Shown in pieces: positions 17,237-24,457 of a stretch of DNA of 37,309 nt (the stretch's first letter is position 1; each line of letters starts with the position of its first letter). The translations under genes were made by a program, and so were the position numbers. The DNA lies in contig VAWR01000135.1 in assembly GCA_005885245.1 (NCBI GenBank), positions 1 through 37,309 of the forward strand. The letters are read 5' to 3'. This DNA is from Actinomycetota bacterium (GTDB taxonomy: Bacteria > Actinomycetota > Thermoleophilia > Gaiellales > Gaiellaceae). A model generated the notes under the pieces. That model worked only from the letters and a program-made list of their open reading frames with translations. It did not search any database and had not been told where the DNA came from.

Positions 17237-18066
17237 GCAAGCCGCTGCTCGTGATCGACGGCGACTCGCTCGCCCATCGTGCCTACCACGCGCTTCCGAA
17301 GACCTTCCGGCGCGCCGAGCGCAGGCCGGGTAACGCACTGCTCGGCTTCTCCAACTTCCTCCTGCGCCTGTGGGACAGCGAGCAGCCGCGTGCAGTGCTC
17401 GTCGGCTGGGATTCCCTCGAGCACCCGACCTACCGCCACGAGCTGTTCGCGGGGTACCAGGCTGGGCGCGAGTTCGACGACGACCTGCTCGAGCAGCTCG
17501 ACCTGCTGCCCGAGATCGTTCGCGCGTTCGGCTTCGTTGCGGCGAAGGGCGCCGGCTACGAGGCTGACGACTTCCTCGCCGCGGCGGTCGCCCAGGAGGA
17601 GGAGCGTCGTGGCACGGCCGTGGTCGCCACCTCGGACCGCGATTCGTTTCAGCTGGCCAGTGACCGCACGACCATCCTCCAGCCGATCCGGGGAGTCAGC
17701 GAGCTCGCGCGGATCGGCCCGGCTGAGGTGCGCGAGCGCTACGGCGTCGAGCCTGAACAGGTGCCCGACTTCATCGCGCTCCGAGGCGACCCTTCGGACC
17801 GCCTGCCCGGCGCGAAGGGAGTAGGTCCGAAGACGGCGGCGAACCTGCTCGCCCAGTACGGGACTCTGGAGGCCATGCTCGAGGACGGACGATTCGAGGC
17901 TCAGGCAGAGGAATTGCGCATGTACCGACGAATGGCGACTCTCGACGCCTCTGCCCCCCTCCCTCCCCTCACCGATCAGACACCGAACTGGGCGGAGGCG
18001 TCGTCCTTCATTCGGGAACTCGGCCTGAACGCTCTCGCGGACAGGGTCGCCGCCCTGGGCGCGTAG
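17233..18066 (+). CDS. 5'-3' exonuclease / flap endonuclease (PolA N-terminal type)
   Basis: A 277-aa stand-alone relative of the DNA polymerase I 5'-nuclease domain. It should remove RNA primers or flaps in lagging-strand and repair synthesis. Metal-binding acidic residues are visible in LLVIDGDSLAHRAYH (D9, D11), GAGYEADDFLA and SDRDSFQL. The helix-hairpin-helix that grips DNA is DRLPGAKGVGPKTAANLL. No polymerase domain follows. The TTG start overlaps the plsC stop (TTGA) with GAGGAG upstream, so the two are translationally coupled. Pairing with a lipid gene is probably only operonic. Confidence 0.92.
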   Translation: MSKPLLVIDGDSLAHRAYHALPKTFRRAERRPGNALLGFSNFLLRLWDSEQPRAVLVGWDSLEHPTYRHELFAGYQAGREFDDDLLEQLDLLPEIVRAFGFVAAKGAGYEADDFLAAAVAQEEERRGTAVVATSDRDSFQLASDRTTILQPIRGVSELARIGPAEVRERYGVEPEQVPDFIALRGDPSDRLPGAKGVGPKTAANLLAQYGTLEAMLEDGRFEAQAEELRMYRRMATLDASAPLPPLTDQTPNWAEASSFIRELGLNALADRVAALGA

Positions 18067-18075
18067 GATCGAGGC

Positions 18076-18309
18076 ATGGACACCTGGCTCGCGCAGGCAC
18101 GTGACGCGCTCGCCGCGGAGACAGGAGTCGATCGTGCGGAGCTCGAGCTCTCGGACGCCGACGCGGACACGCTCCTCGACCTCGCCCGCATCGCGGCGCA
18201 TGTTGGCGGCCGGCGGACGAACGCACCGCTCCTGTGCTACCTGGTCGGCCGGGCACAGGGAACCCACACGCTCGACGAGCTGGCAAAAGCAGTCCGATCG
18301 ACGTCCTGA
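18076..18309 (+). CDS. DUF6457 family small protein
   Basis: A 77-aa acidic helical protein. The pattern WLAQARDALAAETGVD, then DTLLDLARIAAHVGGRRTNAPLLCYLVGRAQG resembles DUF6457, an actinobacterial domain often found beside or fused to molybdenum-cofactor guanylyltransferases. The biochemical role is unknown. It starts 9 bp after the exonuclease stop with an ATG. Its 3' end overlaps the next reading frame, which is in the -1 register. Confidence 0.7.
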   Translation: MDTWLAQARDALAAETGVDRAELELSDADADTLLDLARIAAHVGGRRTNAPLLCYLVGRAQGTHTLDELAKAVRSTS

Positions 18310-19169
18310 GTCATCCCGCGCTCGCGCGCCTGCACCCGACCTTCGCCCATCCCGAGTCACCCGAGCGCATCGAAGTACTGCTCGCCGCGTTCCCCGAGGC
18401 ACGTGAGGGCCGAGCGGCAGGTCGCTCGGCGCTCGAACGGGTACACGCGCCCGAGTACCTCGACGCACTTGCGAATCTGAGCGAGCCGGCGTGGATCGAT
18501 GGGGACACGATCGCGTCGGAGACGAGCTGGGAGGCGGCGCTACTCGCCGCCGGCTGTGCGATCGAAGCCGCGGAGACCGGCGCCTTTGCACTCGTACGAC
18601 CGCCGGGCCACCACGCGACGCCACGGCGCGGGATGGGTTTCTGCCTCGTCAACAACGTCGCGGTGGCGGCGCGCCACATGCAGAGCGAGCAGGGGGTCGA
18701 ACGGATCGCGATCGTCGACTTCGACGTCCATCACGGCAACGGCACGCAGGATGCGTTTCTCGGTGACGACTCCGTTCTGTACGCCTCGCTGCATCAGTCC
18801 GGCATCTATCCGGGCACCGGCAGGGTTGGAGAGGGAGGCTCGACGACGGTAAACGTCCCGCTCCAGGCCGGATCGGGCGACGAGGAGTGGATCGACGCCT
18901 TCGCACGGCACGTGGAGCCGGCGGTCGTGCGTTTCGAGCCGGAGCTCGTGCTCGTCTCCGCGGGGTTCGACGCCCACGAGGACGAGGACCTCTACCTCGT
19001 GGACATACGGGTAACCGATGCGGGGTTCCGCGAGCTCGCGAAACGCTGCGCGGGACTTGCGCCCCGCATCGGGGTCGTGCTCGAAGGCGGCTACAACCTC
19101 GGGACGCTGTCGCGGCTCGTGAGCGCAGCGCTCGAAGGTTTCGGCCAGGAAAGCGCGACAGCCGGCTGA
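18234..19169 (+). CDS. Histone deacetylase-like (arginase/deacetylase) zinc amidohydrolase
   Basis: A bacterial member of the acetoin-utilisation/HDAC family that removes acetyl groups from amines such as polyamines or lysines. Motifs include HPESPERI, RPPGHHATPRRGMGFCLVNN (charge-relay histidines), VDFDVHHGNGTQD (zinc Asp and His), SAGFDAHEDED (second zinc Asp) and EGGYN (catalytic Tyr). The N-terminus of the family should be at IDVLSHPALARLHP, whose first codon is ATC at 18297. The only standard start in frame is GTG 18234, buried 76 bp inside the DUF6457 gene. The true start is therefore uncertain. The stop lies in the loop of a GCCGGC/GCCGGC hairpin. Confidence 0.88.
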   Translation: MLPGRPGTGNPHARRAGKSSPIDVLSHPALARLHPTFAHPESPERIEVLLAAFPEAREGRAAGRSALERVHAPEYLDALANLSEPAWIDGDTIASETSWEAALLAAGCAIEAAETGAFALVRPPGHHATPRRGMGFCLVNNVAVAARHMQSEQGVERIAIVDFDVHHGNGTQDAFLGDDSVLYASLHQSGIYPGTGRVGEGGSTTVNVPLQAGSGDEEWIDAFARHVEPAVVRFEPELVLVSAGFDAHEDEDLYLVDIRVTDAGFRELAKRCAGLAPRIGVVLEGGYNLGTLSRLVSAALEGFGQESATAG

Positions 19170-19175
19170 GCCGGC
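19161..19175. terminator. Small bidirectional hairpin at the convergent gene ends
   Basis: GCCGGC (19161-19166) and GCCGGC (19170-19175) surround the TGA stop of the deacetylase-like gene. The response-regulator gene on the other strand ends at 19178. The hairpin could slow polymerases from both sides; there is no T-tract. Confidence 0.35.
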
Positions 19176-19177
19176 CG

Positions 19178-19822
19178 TCAGCGGCGTGCGGTCGCGAGAG
19201 CCTCCAGAGCCTCCCGGCGCGAGGAGACGCCGAGCTTGCGCAGGAGGCTCTTCACGTGCGAGCGAACGGTGTGCTCGGAGATGAAGAGGCGCTTTGCGAT
19301 CTCGTCGGTCGCCAGATGCTCGTCGAGCAATAGGAGCACCTCGAGCTCCCGAGCAGAGAGCGCGGCGGCAATGGCATCGGGGACGCCGGACCCGCGTCCC
19401 CCGCCGGCCCGCACCTGCTCGAGCAACCGGCGCGCCACCGTCCCAGACAAGGCCGCTTCGCCCCGTGCGACTCCGCGCAGGAAGTCGACGATCCGCTCAG
19501 GCGGCTCGCTCTTCAGCAAGTAGCCGGCAGCACCACCGCGGATCGCACCGAGCAAATTCTCCTCCGTGCCCGACGCGGTGAGCACGACGACCTCGCAGTC
19601 CGGCGCAGCCTCCCGCAGTCGGGGGAGCGCGGTCAGCCCGTCGACACCCGGCATGGAGAGGTCGAGCAGGATGAGGTCCGGCCGGAGCCGCTCGGCTCGC
19701 TCGATCGCCTCCTCCCCATCCGACGCCTCGCCGACGACGTCGAACCCGTGCTGCGCCAGCAGCCCCGCCAGTGCCGAACGGGTCAGCGGATGGTCGTCTA
19801 CCAGAAGGATTCGCTCAGCCAT
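19178..19822 (-). CDS. Response regulator, NarL/LuxR type
   Basis: A 214-aa two-component regulator. The receiver has the acidic pair in LLVDDHPLT, the phospho-acceptor Asp in LILLDLSMPG, the Thr in VVLTASG and the Lys in LLKSEPP. The C-terminal LuxR helix-turn-helix is LSARELEVLLLLDEHLATDEIAKRLFISEHTVRSHVKSLLRKLG. The partner is very likely the histidine kinase starting 50 bp away on the other strand. ATG start at 19822 with GGGAGG just upstream; a TTG at 19864 would lengthen it without adding domain sequence. The target genes are unknown. Confidence 0.93.
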   Translation of the reverse strand: MAERILLVDDHPLTRSALAGLLAQHGFDVVGEASDGEEAIERAERLRPDLILLDLSMPGVDGLTALPRLREAAPDCEVVVLTASGTEENLLGAIRGGAAGYLLKSEPPERIVDFLRGVARGEAALSGTVARRLLEQVRAGGGRGSGVPDAIAAALSARELEVLLLLDEHLATDEIAKRLFISEHTVRSHVKSLLRKLGVSSRREALEALATARR

Positions 19823-19872
19823 GGGCCTCCCAGCCCTTATCGGCGGGCTGAGATCTGCCGACAAGACTGACG

Positions 19873-21243
19873 ATGCGGGAAGACGGCAGAGACGATTTCC
19901 AGGCGTGGCTCTGGGGAGAGATCCTCCTGATCGGCCTGCTCGGGTCCTCTCTCGCGCTCTTCGTCACGCGCCACGACTTGCAGACAAGGATCTCGCTTCC
20001 CGAGCTTGGGCTCGTCCTGCACACCGTGATCGCCTTCGCGGGGGCGATCATCGCCCTCCTCGCAGGCATTCGGTACGCGGTGGAAGGACGGCGGGTCGAT
20101 CTCTTCCTCTGCGTCGGGTTCCTCGTCAGCTCCGTCTCCATCGTTGCCTTCTCGATCGGCCCGGTCGTGAACGACGATCCCGTCCACAGCCCGGAGGCGT
20201 GGGCGGCCGTCGTCGGCCGGCTGCTCGGCTGGGCTCTGATCGCGGCTGCCCCGTTCGTGCGCGGCCGCTCGGGACCGAAAGCCCTCGCGAACACGGCAGT
20301 CGCCTCGTGCGTGCTGCTCCTACTTGCCTGGTTGGCGCTGCGCTCGTGGGCCTCGGGCCTCCCCGCGTTGGACCCGACCTCCGACACCCCCTGGCTGTTG
20401 GTGGGCGCCCTCTCGGCGCTCGCGCTCTTGAACCTACTCGCACTCGTCGGCTTCGGGAAACGCTTCCACGAGCGACGCGAGGATCTCGACCGCTGGCTCG
20501 CGCTCGGGTCGACGCTCATGCTCTTTGCATCGCTGCACTACATGTTCACGCCGGTCCTGGCGCCGGCATCGGTTTCGCGCGGCGACTTTCTTCGGGTGCT
20601 CGCGTACGGGCTTCTCCTCGTCGGCGTCTGGCGTGCGATCAGCAACGCGGAGTTCGGCCGCGCTGTCGCAGACGAGCGTGCGCGTGTCGCGCGTGAGATT
20701 CACGATGGGCTGGCGCAGTACCTGTTCGCAGTTTCCACGCACGCCGCGATGCTGCAGCACGGTGCCCCGAAGGAGGAAACGCTCACCAAGCTGAAGGAGG
20801 CCGCCGACGCAGCGCAACAGGAAGCGCGTTTTGCCATCCTCGCGCTGTCAACCGCTGCCGGGAATGCACCTTTCGACGCCGCACTGCACCGCTACATCGA
20901 GTTCCTGACCGCAGACGGCCGGCTCGAGGTCGACCTCGAGATCGATCCCGCGGTCCGCTTGGCTCCCGATGAGCAGATCGAGGTCTTCCGGATCGTGCAA
21001 GAAGGGCTGGCGAACGTACGCAAGCACGCGAACGCCACCAGTGCCGAGGTAGTGATCGGGGTGCGTGAGGGCGAGCGCTTCGTCTCCGTGCGTGACGACG
21101 GAGAGGGCTTCGACGGTGAGTTCACCGCCGCCGGTCAGGGCCTGAAGAACATCCGCGCGCGCACGAAGAGCATCGAAGGCGGCTTCACGCTCACCTCCGG
21201 GCCGGGACGGGGGACCGCGCTCGAAGTCGTGCTGCGCACCTAG
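19873..21243 (+). CDS. Sensor histidine kinase, HisKA_3 (NarX/LiaS-like)
   Basis: A 456-aa membrane kinase. About seven predicted helices fill the first 250 residues (for example EILLIGLLGSSLALFV, VIAFAGAIIALLAGI, FLVSSVSIVAFSIG), so the sensor is in the membrane with no large extracellular domain. The dimerisation helix has ARVAREIHDGLAQYLFAVS (phospho-His), typical of HisKA_3. The ATPase domain shows RIVQEGLANVRKHANATSAEV (N-box), DDGEGFD (G1) and GQGLKNIRART (G2). It is divergent from its probable partner regulator with only 50 bp between start codons, so promoters overlap. The signal is unknown. Confidence 0.93.
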   Translation: MREDGRDDFQAWLWGEILLIGLLGSSLALFVTRHDLQTRISLPELGLVLHTVIAFAGAIIALLAGIRYAVEGRRVDLFLCVGFLVSSVSIVAFSIGPVVNDDPVHSPEAWAAVVGRLLGWALIAAAPFVRGRSGPKALANTAVASCVLLLLAWLALRSWASGLPALDPTSDTPWLLVGALSALALLNLLALVGFGKRFHERREDLDRWLALGSTLMLFASLHYMFTPVLAPASVSRGDFLRVLAYGLLLVGVWRAISNAEFGRAVADERARVAREIHDGLAQYLFAVSTHAAMLQHGAPKEETLTKLKEAADAAQQEARFAILALSTAAGNAPFDAALHRYIEFLTADGRLEVDLEIDPAVRLAPDEQIEVFRIVQEGLANVRKHANATSAEVVIGVREGERFVSVRDDGEGFDGEFTAAGQGLKNIRARTKSIEGGFTLTSGPGRGTALEVVLRT

Positions 21244-21261
21244 CCCCCACCGTACGCTTCA

Positions 21262-21966
21262 GTGGTGAAGGATCCGGTCGCACTCTGTGCGGACGCCGTC
21301 GCCGGCTGGCATTCGGCCTGGCTGAAAGCACTTGGCCTTCGCTACTCGCGAGACCCGCACGCCTGGCGGGCGCTGGAGCGACCGCCGGCCATGTACTTCG
21401 CAGCGATCACCCTGCACCCGGAAGCTCCTGCCGAAGCAGTTGCAACCGTCCCCGGCAGCGTCTGCGACAACTGGCAAGTGTTGTCCCTCGATCACTTCGG
21501 GTTCAGGGTCTGGCGAACGGAGCCGTGGTTCCACCGCCCTGCCGGACCCGTCTCCGCAGGCCCTCCGCGGGAGTTGGACGTGATTCGCGTTTCGACTGCC
21601 GCCGAGGTCGAGGAGTTCGAAGCGGTCAGCGTGCGCGGCTTCGAGAACGAGGACGCCCTGATCGCTCCCGGTGCGATTCATCCGCCTGCGATCCTCGACG
21701 ACCCGGACATGGCGATCTTCCTTGGACGCGTCGACGGACAGCCGATCGGAGCGGCGATGGGCTACCGGACGGAGGACGCCGTGGGCGTGTTCGGCGTCAC
21801 GGTCGTCGCCTCTGCGCGACGTCGCGGCTACGGCACCGCGCTGACGTGCGCGGCGATGCTGCCCGAGAGCGGGTTGCCCTGCGTACTCTCTCCGAGCTCC
21901 GAGGGCGCGCCGCTGTACGCGAACCTCGGCTTCTCGCGCGTGGGCGAGCTGACCATCTGGAGCTGA
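21262..21966 (+). CDS. GNAT family N-acetyltransferase
   Basis: A 234-aa protein with a C-terminal acetyl-CoA binding GNAT fold. Motif A is FGVTVVASARRRGYGTALTCAAM (Arg-x-x-Gly-x-Gly loop), followed by LYANLGFSRVGELTIW. The first ~100 residues are a less conserved N-terminal part that may help bind the substrate. The start is GTG at 21262, 18 bp after the kinase stop, so it may be co-transcribed. The acceptor substrate cannot be told. It ends 3 bp from the convergent transglycosylase gene. Confidence 0.85.
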   Translation: MVKDPVALCADAVAGWHSAWLKALGLRYSRDPHAWRALERPPAMYFAAITLHPEAPAEAVATVPGSVCDNWQVLSLDHFGFRVWRTEPWFHRPAGPVSAGPPRELDVIRVSTAAEVEEFEAVSVRGFENEDALIAPGAIHPPAILDDPDMAIFLGRVDGQPIGAAMGYRTEDAVGVFGVTVVASARRRGYGTALTCAAMLPESGLPCVLSPSSEGAPLYANLGFSRVGELTIWS

Positions 21967-21969
21967 CCT

Positions 21970-22788
21970 TCATGGCAACCCTGGTCCCGTTACGCGCCGA
22001 TCGCCGGTCGGAGTCTTGACGAAGACCTGCCATGAATAGAAGGCGAAGAACGTCGTGCGATCGGAGGCGATCCGTCTTGCGTACCTCAGCACCGCGTCGA
22101 CGTAGGAACTCGATGGGTTGTACGCGTGCAGCGCACGTCGCAGATGCGTCGGCGCGCCGGAGGTGTGCAGGTAGTTGGCGGCGCCGAGGATGGCGTCGTG
22201 CGCGTCGTGGATGTCGCCTCCGAGCCCGTAGCGACGCCACGTCGCCGGCATGAACTGCATCGGCCCCTGAGCGCCCGCAGCGCTCGCGCTACGGAGCTTT
22301 CCGAACTTCGTCTCGACGAAGTTCACGGCCGCAAGTACGGCCCATGACACATTGAAGCGCCGCTCTGCCTCGCGGTAGTAGGAGAGCAACGCGCCGGCCG
22401 GGCTCGCAGGTCCGACCTTGATCGTGCGAGCCGCGATGGGCGGCGTCAGCCTGTGGAGCTCCCGCTGCGCGGCCAGGAGATCGGCCGAGGCGCGGGCGAG
22501 TCTCATCGGAAGCAACCGGAGCGTGCCTCGCGACAGAAGTGCGTCTCGTCCGAGCAGCCGGTAGATCCGCTGCTGGTAGAGCGCGAGGAGGACGACGTCG
22601 TCAGGAGCCGTTGCCGACTTCGGACGCCAGCGAGCGATCGCCGCTCGGAGTTCGTCCGTCGTTGCTGCGAGCGTGCGGGCAAGCACGGCCGGCTCGCGGG
22701 GTATGGGCTCGCTCGGCGCGGGCGCGCCTGCGGCGGTCGGCACGAAGAGCAGCGCAGCGGTGATTGCAGAAAGCCGAAGACGCGTCAT
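21970..22788 (-). CDS. Secreted lytic transglycosylase (SLT domain)
   Basis: A 272-aa peptidoglycan-cleaving enzyme. It has a Sec signal peptide (MTRLRLSAITAALLFVPTAAGAP) and a helical stretch to about residue 130. The lysozyme-like domain shows the catalytic Glu in AAVNFVETKFGKLRSASA, then AAGAQGPMQFMPATWRRYG and a DAILGAANYLHTSGAP helix. It cleaves between MurNAc and GlcNAc to form anhydro ends during wall growth or remodelling. The start is ATG 22788; the frame is open to 22827 but the signal peptide begins here. It lies downstream of the structured non-coding region 22863-23220 on the same strand, past a terminator-like hairpin. Confidence 0.92.
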   Translation of the reverse strand: MTRLRLSAITAALLFVPTAAGAPAPSEPIPREPAVLARTLAATTDELRAAIARWRPKSATAPDDVVLLALYQQRIYRLLGRDALLSRGTLRLLPMRLARASADLLAAQRELHRLTPPIAARTIKVGPASPAGALLSYYREAERRFNVSWAVLAAVNFVETKFGKLRSASAAGAQGPMQFMPATWRRYGLGGDIHDAHDAILGAANYLHTSGAPTHLRRALHAYNPSSSYVDAVLRYARRIASDRTTFFAFYSWQVFVKTPTGDRRVTGPGLP

Positions 22789-22862
22789 GGTGCTTCGGTT
22801 CACTTGTTCCGCGGACGACCACGACACAACCGCGCCAATTCCGGAAGGCGCGCGGGTCCATA

Positions 22863-22889
22863 GAAGAGCCCCCGTTGCCGGGGCTCTTC
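22863..22889 (-). terminator. Terminator hairpin beside the rnpB 3'-end duplicate
   Basis: A 10-bp inverted repeat, GAAGAGCCCC (22863-22872) and GGGGCTCTTC (22880-22889). On the minus strand it is followed by TAT. It stands in the same relation to the rnpB-like 29-mer as the true rnpB terminator does to rnpB. If the att hypothesis is right, this was the original rnpB terminator. Confidence 0.65.
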
Positions 22890-22915
22890 CGTAGCAGGCC
22901 TGTAAGCCGGATTCT
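22887..22915 (-). repeat. Duplicate of the rnpB 3' end (candidate att site)
   Basis: A 29-bp copy, one mismatch, of the 3' end of rnpB at 26106-26134. It includes the universally conserved GAATCCGGCTTAC of the P4 helix and the closing P1 strand GGCCTGC. The sequence before it does not resemble rnpB, so this is not a second RNase P gene. Both copies have the same orientation and flank 3.2 kb. See the findings. Confidence 0.8.
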
Positions 22916-23220
22916 TCGTCCCGGGGCTCGACCGATCTCCACGATTTGGCTTAACCATGCGGTTCCGGCTGGGTCCACGATGCCGCGGAAGGCCGCCAGA
23001 TGCCGTCCCGGTGATGCACCGGTGATGCACAGCCGCTGTTGCCGTTGCCAGCAACGTCAACGGTGCTGGCCAACGCGTCGCTTACAGTCCCCGCTTGGCT
23101 CCGCACCGCCCCCTCCGTGCTAGGAGGGGAGGGTCACCCTCATTGCTCCGCAAAGAGAGACGAGTCCTGCGAACCCGAAAGCTCGCAGCGCTCGGGTTCC
23201 CGCCTCTTCCTTAGCGAGGG
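22916..23220 (-). ncRNA. Candidate structured RNA or leader upstream of the transglycosylase
   Basis: No credible reading frame, but dense pairing on the minus strand. There are AGAGGCG/CGTCTCT enclosing two competing hairpins (GAACCCGA/TCGGGTTC or CTGCGA/TCGCAG), GAGGG-TGA-CCCTC, CCCTCC/GGAGGG, and a long arm GGTGC..GCCAA/TTGGC..GCACC. CGTTGC/GCAACG and CCGGTG-CAT-CACCGG follow. AGCCGGA near 22970 can pair with TCCGGCT of the rnpB-like 29-mer. A perfect tandem 11-mer (CGGTGATGCAC) lies at 23009-23030. I could not match it to rnpB, tmRNA, SRP, 6S, cobalamin, FMN or c-di-AMP RNA signatures. It may be a leader or an independent small RNA. Confidence 0.4.
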
Positions 23221-23271
23221 CGAACGGGCGCCCGCATCGGACGCCCGTCACGTCATCGCTAGCCGGTCTGC

Positions 23272-23646
23272 CTACGGACCGTTGTTGGCGCCCACGTCGA
23301 GGCTGCAGGTGCCGGTCTGGTCGTCGTACTGGACGTTGTCCGCGTTGGGGTCGATTCCGGCCTTCTGGCAGGCCGCGGCCTGCGCGGCTGCGTCGTTGTC
23401 GGACGCGGACGACGACTCGTTCTCGCCCTGCTGCTCGCTCGCGCTCGGATCCTCCGAACTCTTGCGCGACACGGCCGCCCGGGCGTGCTGCCGCGCAGCC
23501 ACGTGCGAGCGAGCCACCTGCTGCCGGGCCGCCGTCGAACCCTTGGCGTGCGAGCCACCGCTCGCCAAGGCGAACGCGGAGCCGACGATCGCGAGCACGG
23601 CGAGCGCAGCCACGACTCCCGCGAAGCGCGCCAATCTCGTGCGCAT
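23272..23646 (-). CDS. Small secreted or membrane-anchored protein, divergent from the OmpR-type system
   Basis: A 124-aa protein of unknown function. An N-terminal signal or anchor (MRTRLARFAGVVAALAVLAIVGSAFALASGG) is followed by an Ala/Arg/His-rich stretch, a Ser/Glu/Asp-rich low-complexity linker, and a C-terminal part. That part holds two cysteines (AACQKAGIDPN and TGTCSLDVG) that could form a disulfide. The start at 23646 has a near-perfect ribosome site (AAGGAGGAAGGA). It is transcribed away from the regulator/kinase genes 130 bp off, across paired operator-like repeats. It may be a target or accessory of that system. I do not recognise a family. Confidence 0.75.
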   Translation of the reverse strand: MRTRLARFAGVVAALAVLAIVGSAFALASGGSHAKGSTAARQQVARSHVAARQHARAAVSRKSSEDPSASEQQGENESSSASDNDAAAQAAACQKAGIDPNADNVQYDDQTGTCSLDVGANNGP

Positions 23647-23700
23647 TCCTTCCTCCTTCGGTTGCTGACAGGACATGCGCTGCGAGCGTAGGAGGCGGCG

Positions 23701-23750
23701 GTGAACTGGCGGTGAAAGCCTCGGTTGCCGCGCGTTCACGTCGCTTTCAC
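23701..23750. promoter_or_regulatory. Mirror-image OmpR-type operator between divergent genes
   Basis: GTGAA occurs at 23701-23705 and 23712-23716, and its complement TTCAC at 23735-23739 and 23746-23750. Each pair repeats at exactly 11 bp, one helical turn, as OmpR/PhoB-type regulators need. The two pairs face opposite ways, one toward each divergent gene. Binding by the neighbouring regulator is inferred. Confidence 0.55.
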
Positions 23751-23776
23751 ATTCCGGCTGGCACGGTTACGAGCGC

Positions 23777-24457
23777 ATGCGTGTCCTCGTGGTCGAGGAT
23801 GATCCGAAGCTCGCCGGCCTCTTGCGCCGCAGCCTGCGCGAGCACGGCAACGCGGCCGACGTCGCGCGAGAGGGCGAGGAGGCGCTCTGGATGGCGCGCG
23901 CCCACCCATACGACGCAATCGTGCTCGACGTGATGCTGCCCGGCATCGATGGCTTCGCCACCTGCGCGGCGCTCCGCGAGGCGGACGTGTGGGCGCCGGT
24001 CCTGATGCTGACCGCCCGCGACGCGATCGAGGACCGCGTCTGCGGCCTGGACGCCGGCGCCGACGACTACCTGGTCAAGCCGTTCTCGCTCGCCGAACTG
24101 TTGGCGCGGCTGCGTGCGCTCGTGCGGCGCGGCCCGAGCGCGCGGCCGGCCGTGCTCGAGGTCGGCGACCTTCGCCTCGACCCGGCGACGCGGCTCGCCT
24201 GGCGCGGTACAACCGAATTGGCGCTCTCTGCCAAGGAGTTCTCGCTGCTCGAGGTGTTCATGCGCCGGCCCGGTCAGGTGCTTTCCCGGCTCGAGCTGCT
24301 CGAGCACGCCTGGGACATGGGCTACGAGAACCGCTCCAACGTGATCACGGTCTACATCCGCCTGCTGCGCAGAAAGATCGACCGCCCCTTCGGTCGCGAT
24401 TCGCTCGAGACCGTGCAGGGGGCCGGCTATCGACTGCGCCGAAACGGGGGCGAGTGA
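23777..24457 (+). CDS. Response regulator, OmpR/PhoB type
   Basis: A 226-aa two-component regulator. The receiver shows the acidic pair in LVVEDDPKL, the phospho-acceptor Asp in IVLDVMLPG (about residue 51), the Thr in LMLTARD and the Lys in YLVKPFS. A winged-helix DNA-binding domain follows (LSAKEFSLLEVFMRRPGQVLS, NVITVYIRLLRRKID, ETVQGAGYRLR). ATG start at 23777. The stop overlaps the kinase start (GTGA), so the pair is translationally coupled. The phased repeats just upstream are a likely autoregulatory operator. Confidence 0.95.
   Translation: MRVLVVEDDPKLAGLLRRSLREHGNAADVAREGEEALWMARAHPYDAIVLDVMLPGIDGFATCAALREADVWAPVLMLTARDAIEDRVCGLDAGADDYLVKPFSLAELLARLRALVRRGPSARPAVLEVGDLRLDPATRLAWRGTTELALSAKEFSLLEVFMRRPGQVLSRLELLEHAWDMGYENRSNVITVYIRLLRRKIDRPFGRDSLETVQGAGYRLRRNGGE

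Noticed and set aside
23009-23030. CRISPR-like or longer tandem repeat
   Set aside because: Only two 11-bp units without spacers; too little for an array.
22887-23270. A second complete RNase P RNA gene
   Set aside because: Only the last 29 nt match. The GAGGAAAGTCCGG region and the GGTAAGGGTGAAA core are missing.
22887-23270. Known riboswitch (cobalamin, FMN or c-di-AMP) or tmRNA
   Set aside because: Short look-alikes occur (ACTGTAAGCG, GCGGGAACCC), but the required ordered conserved blocks are not present on either strand.
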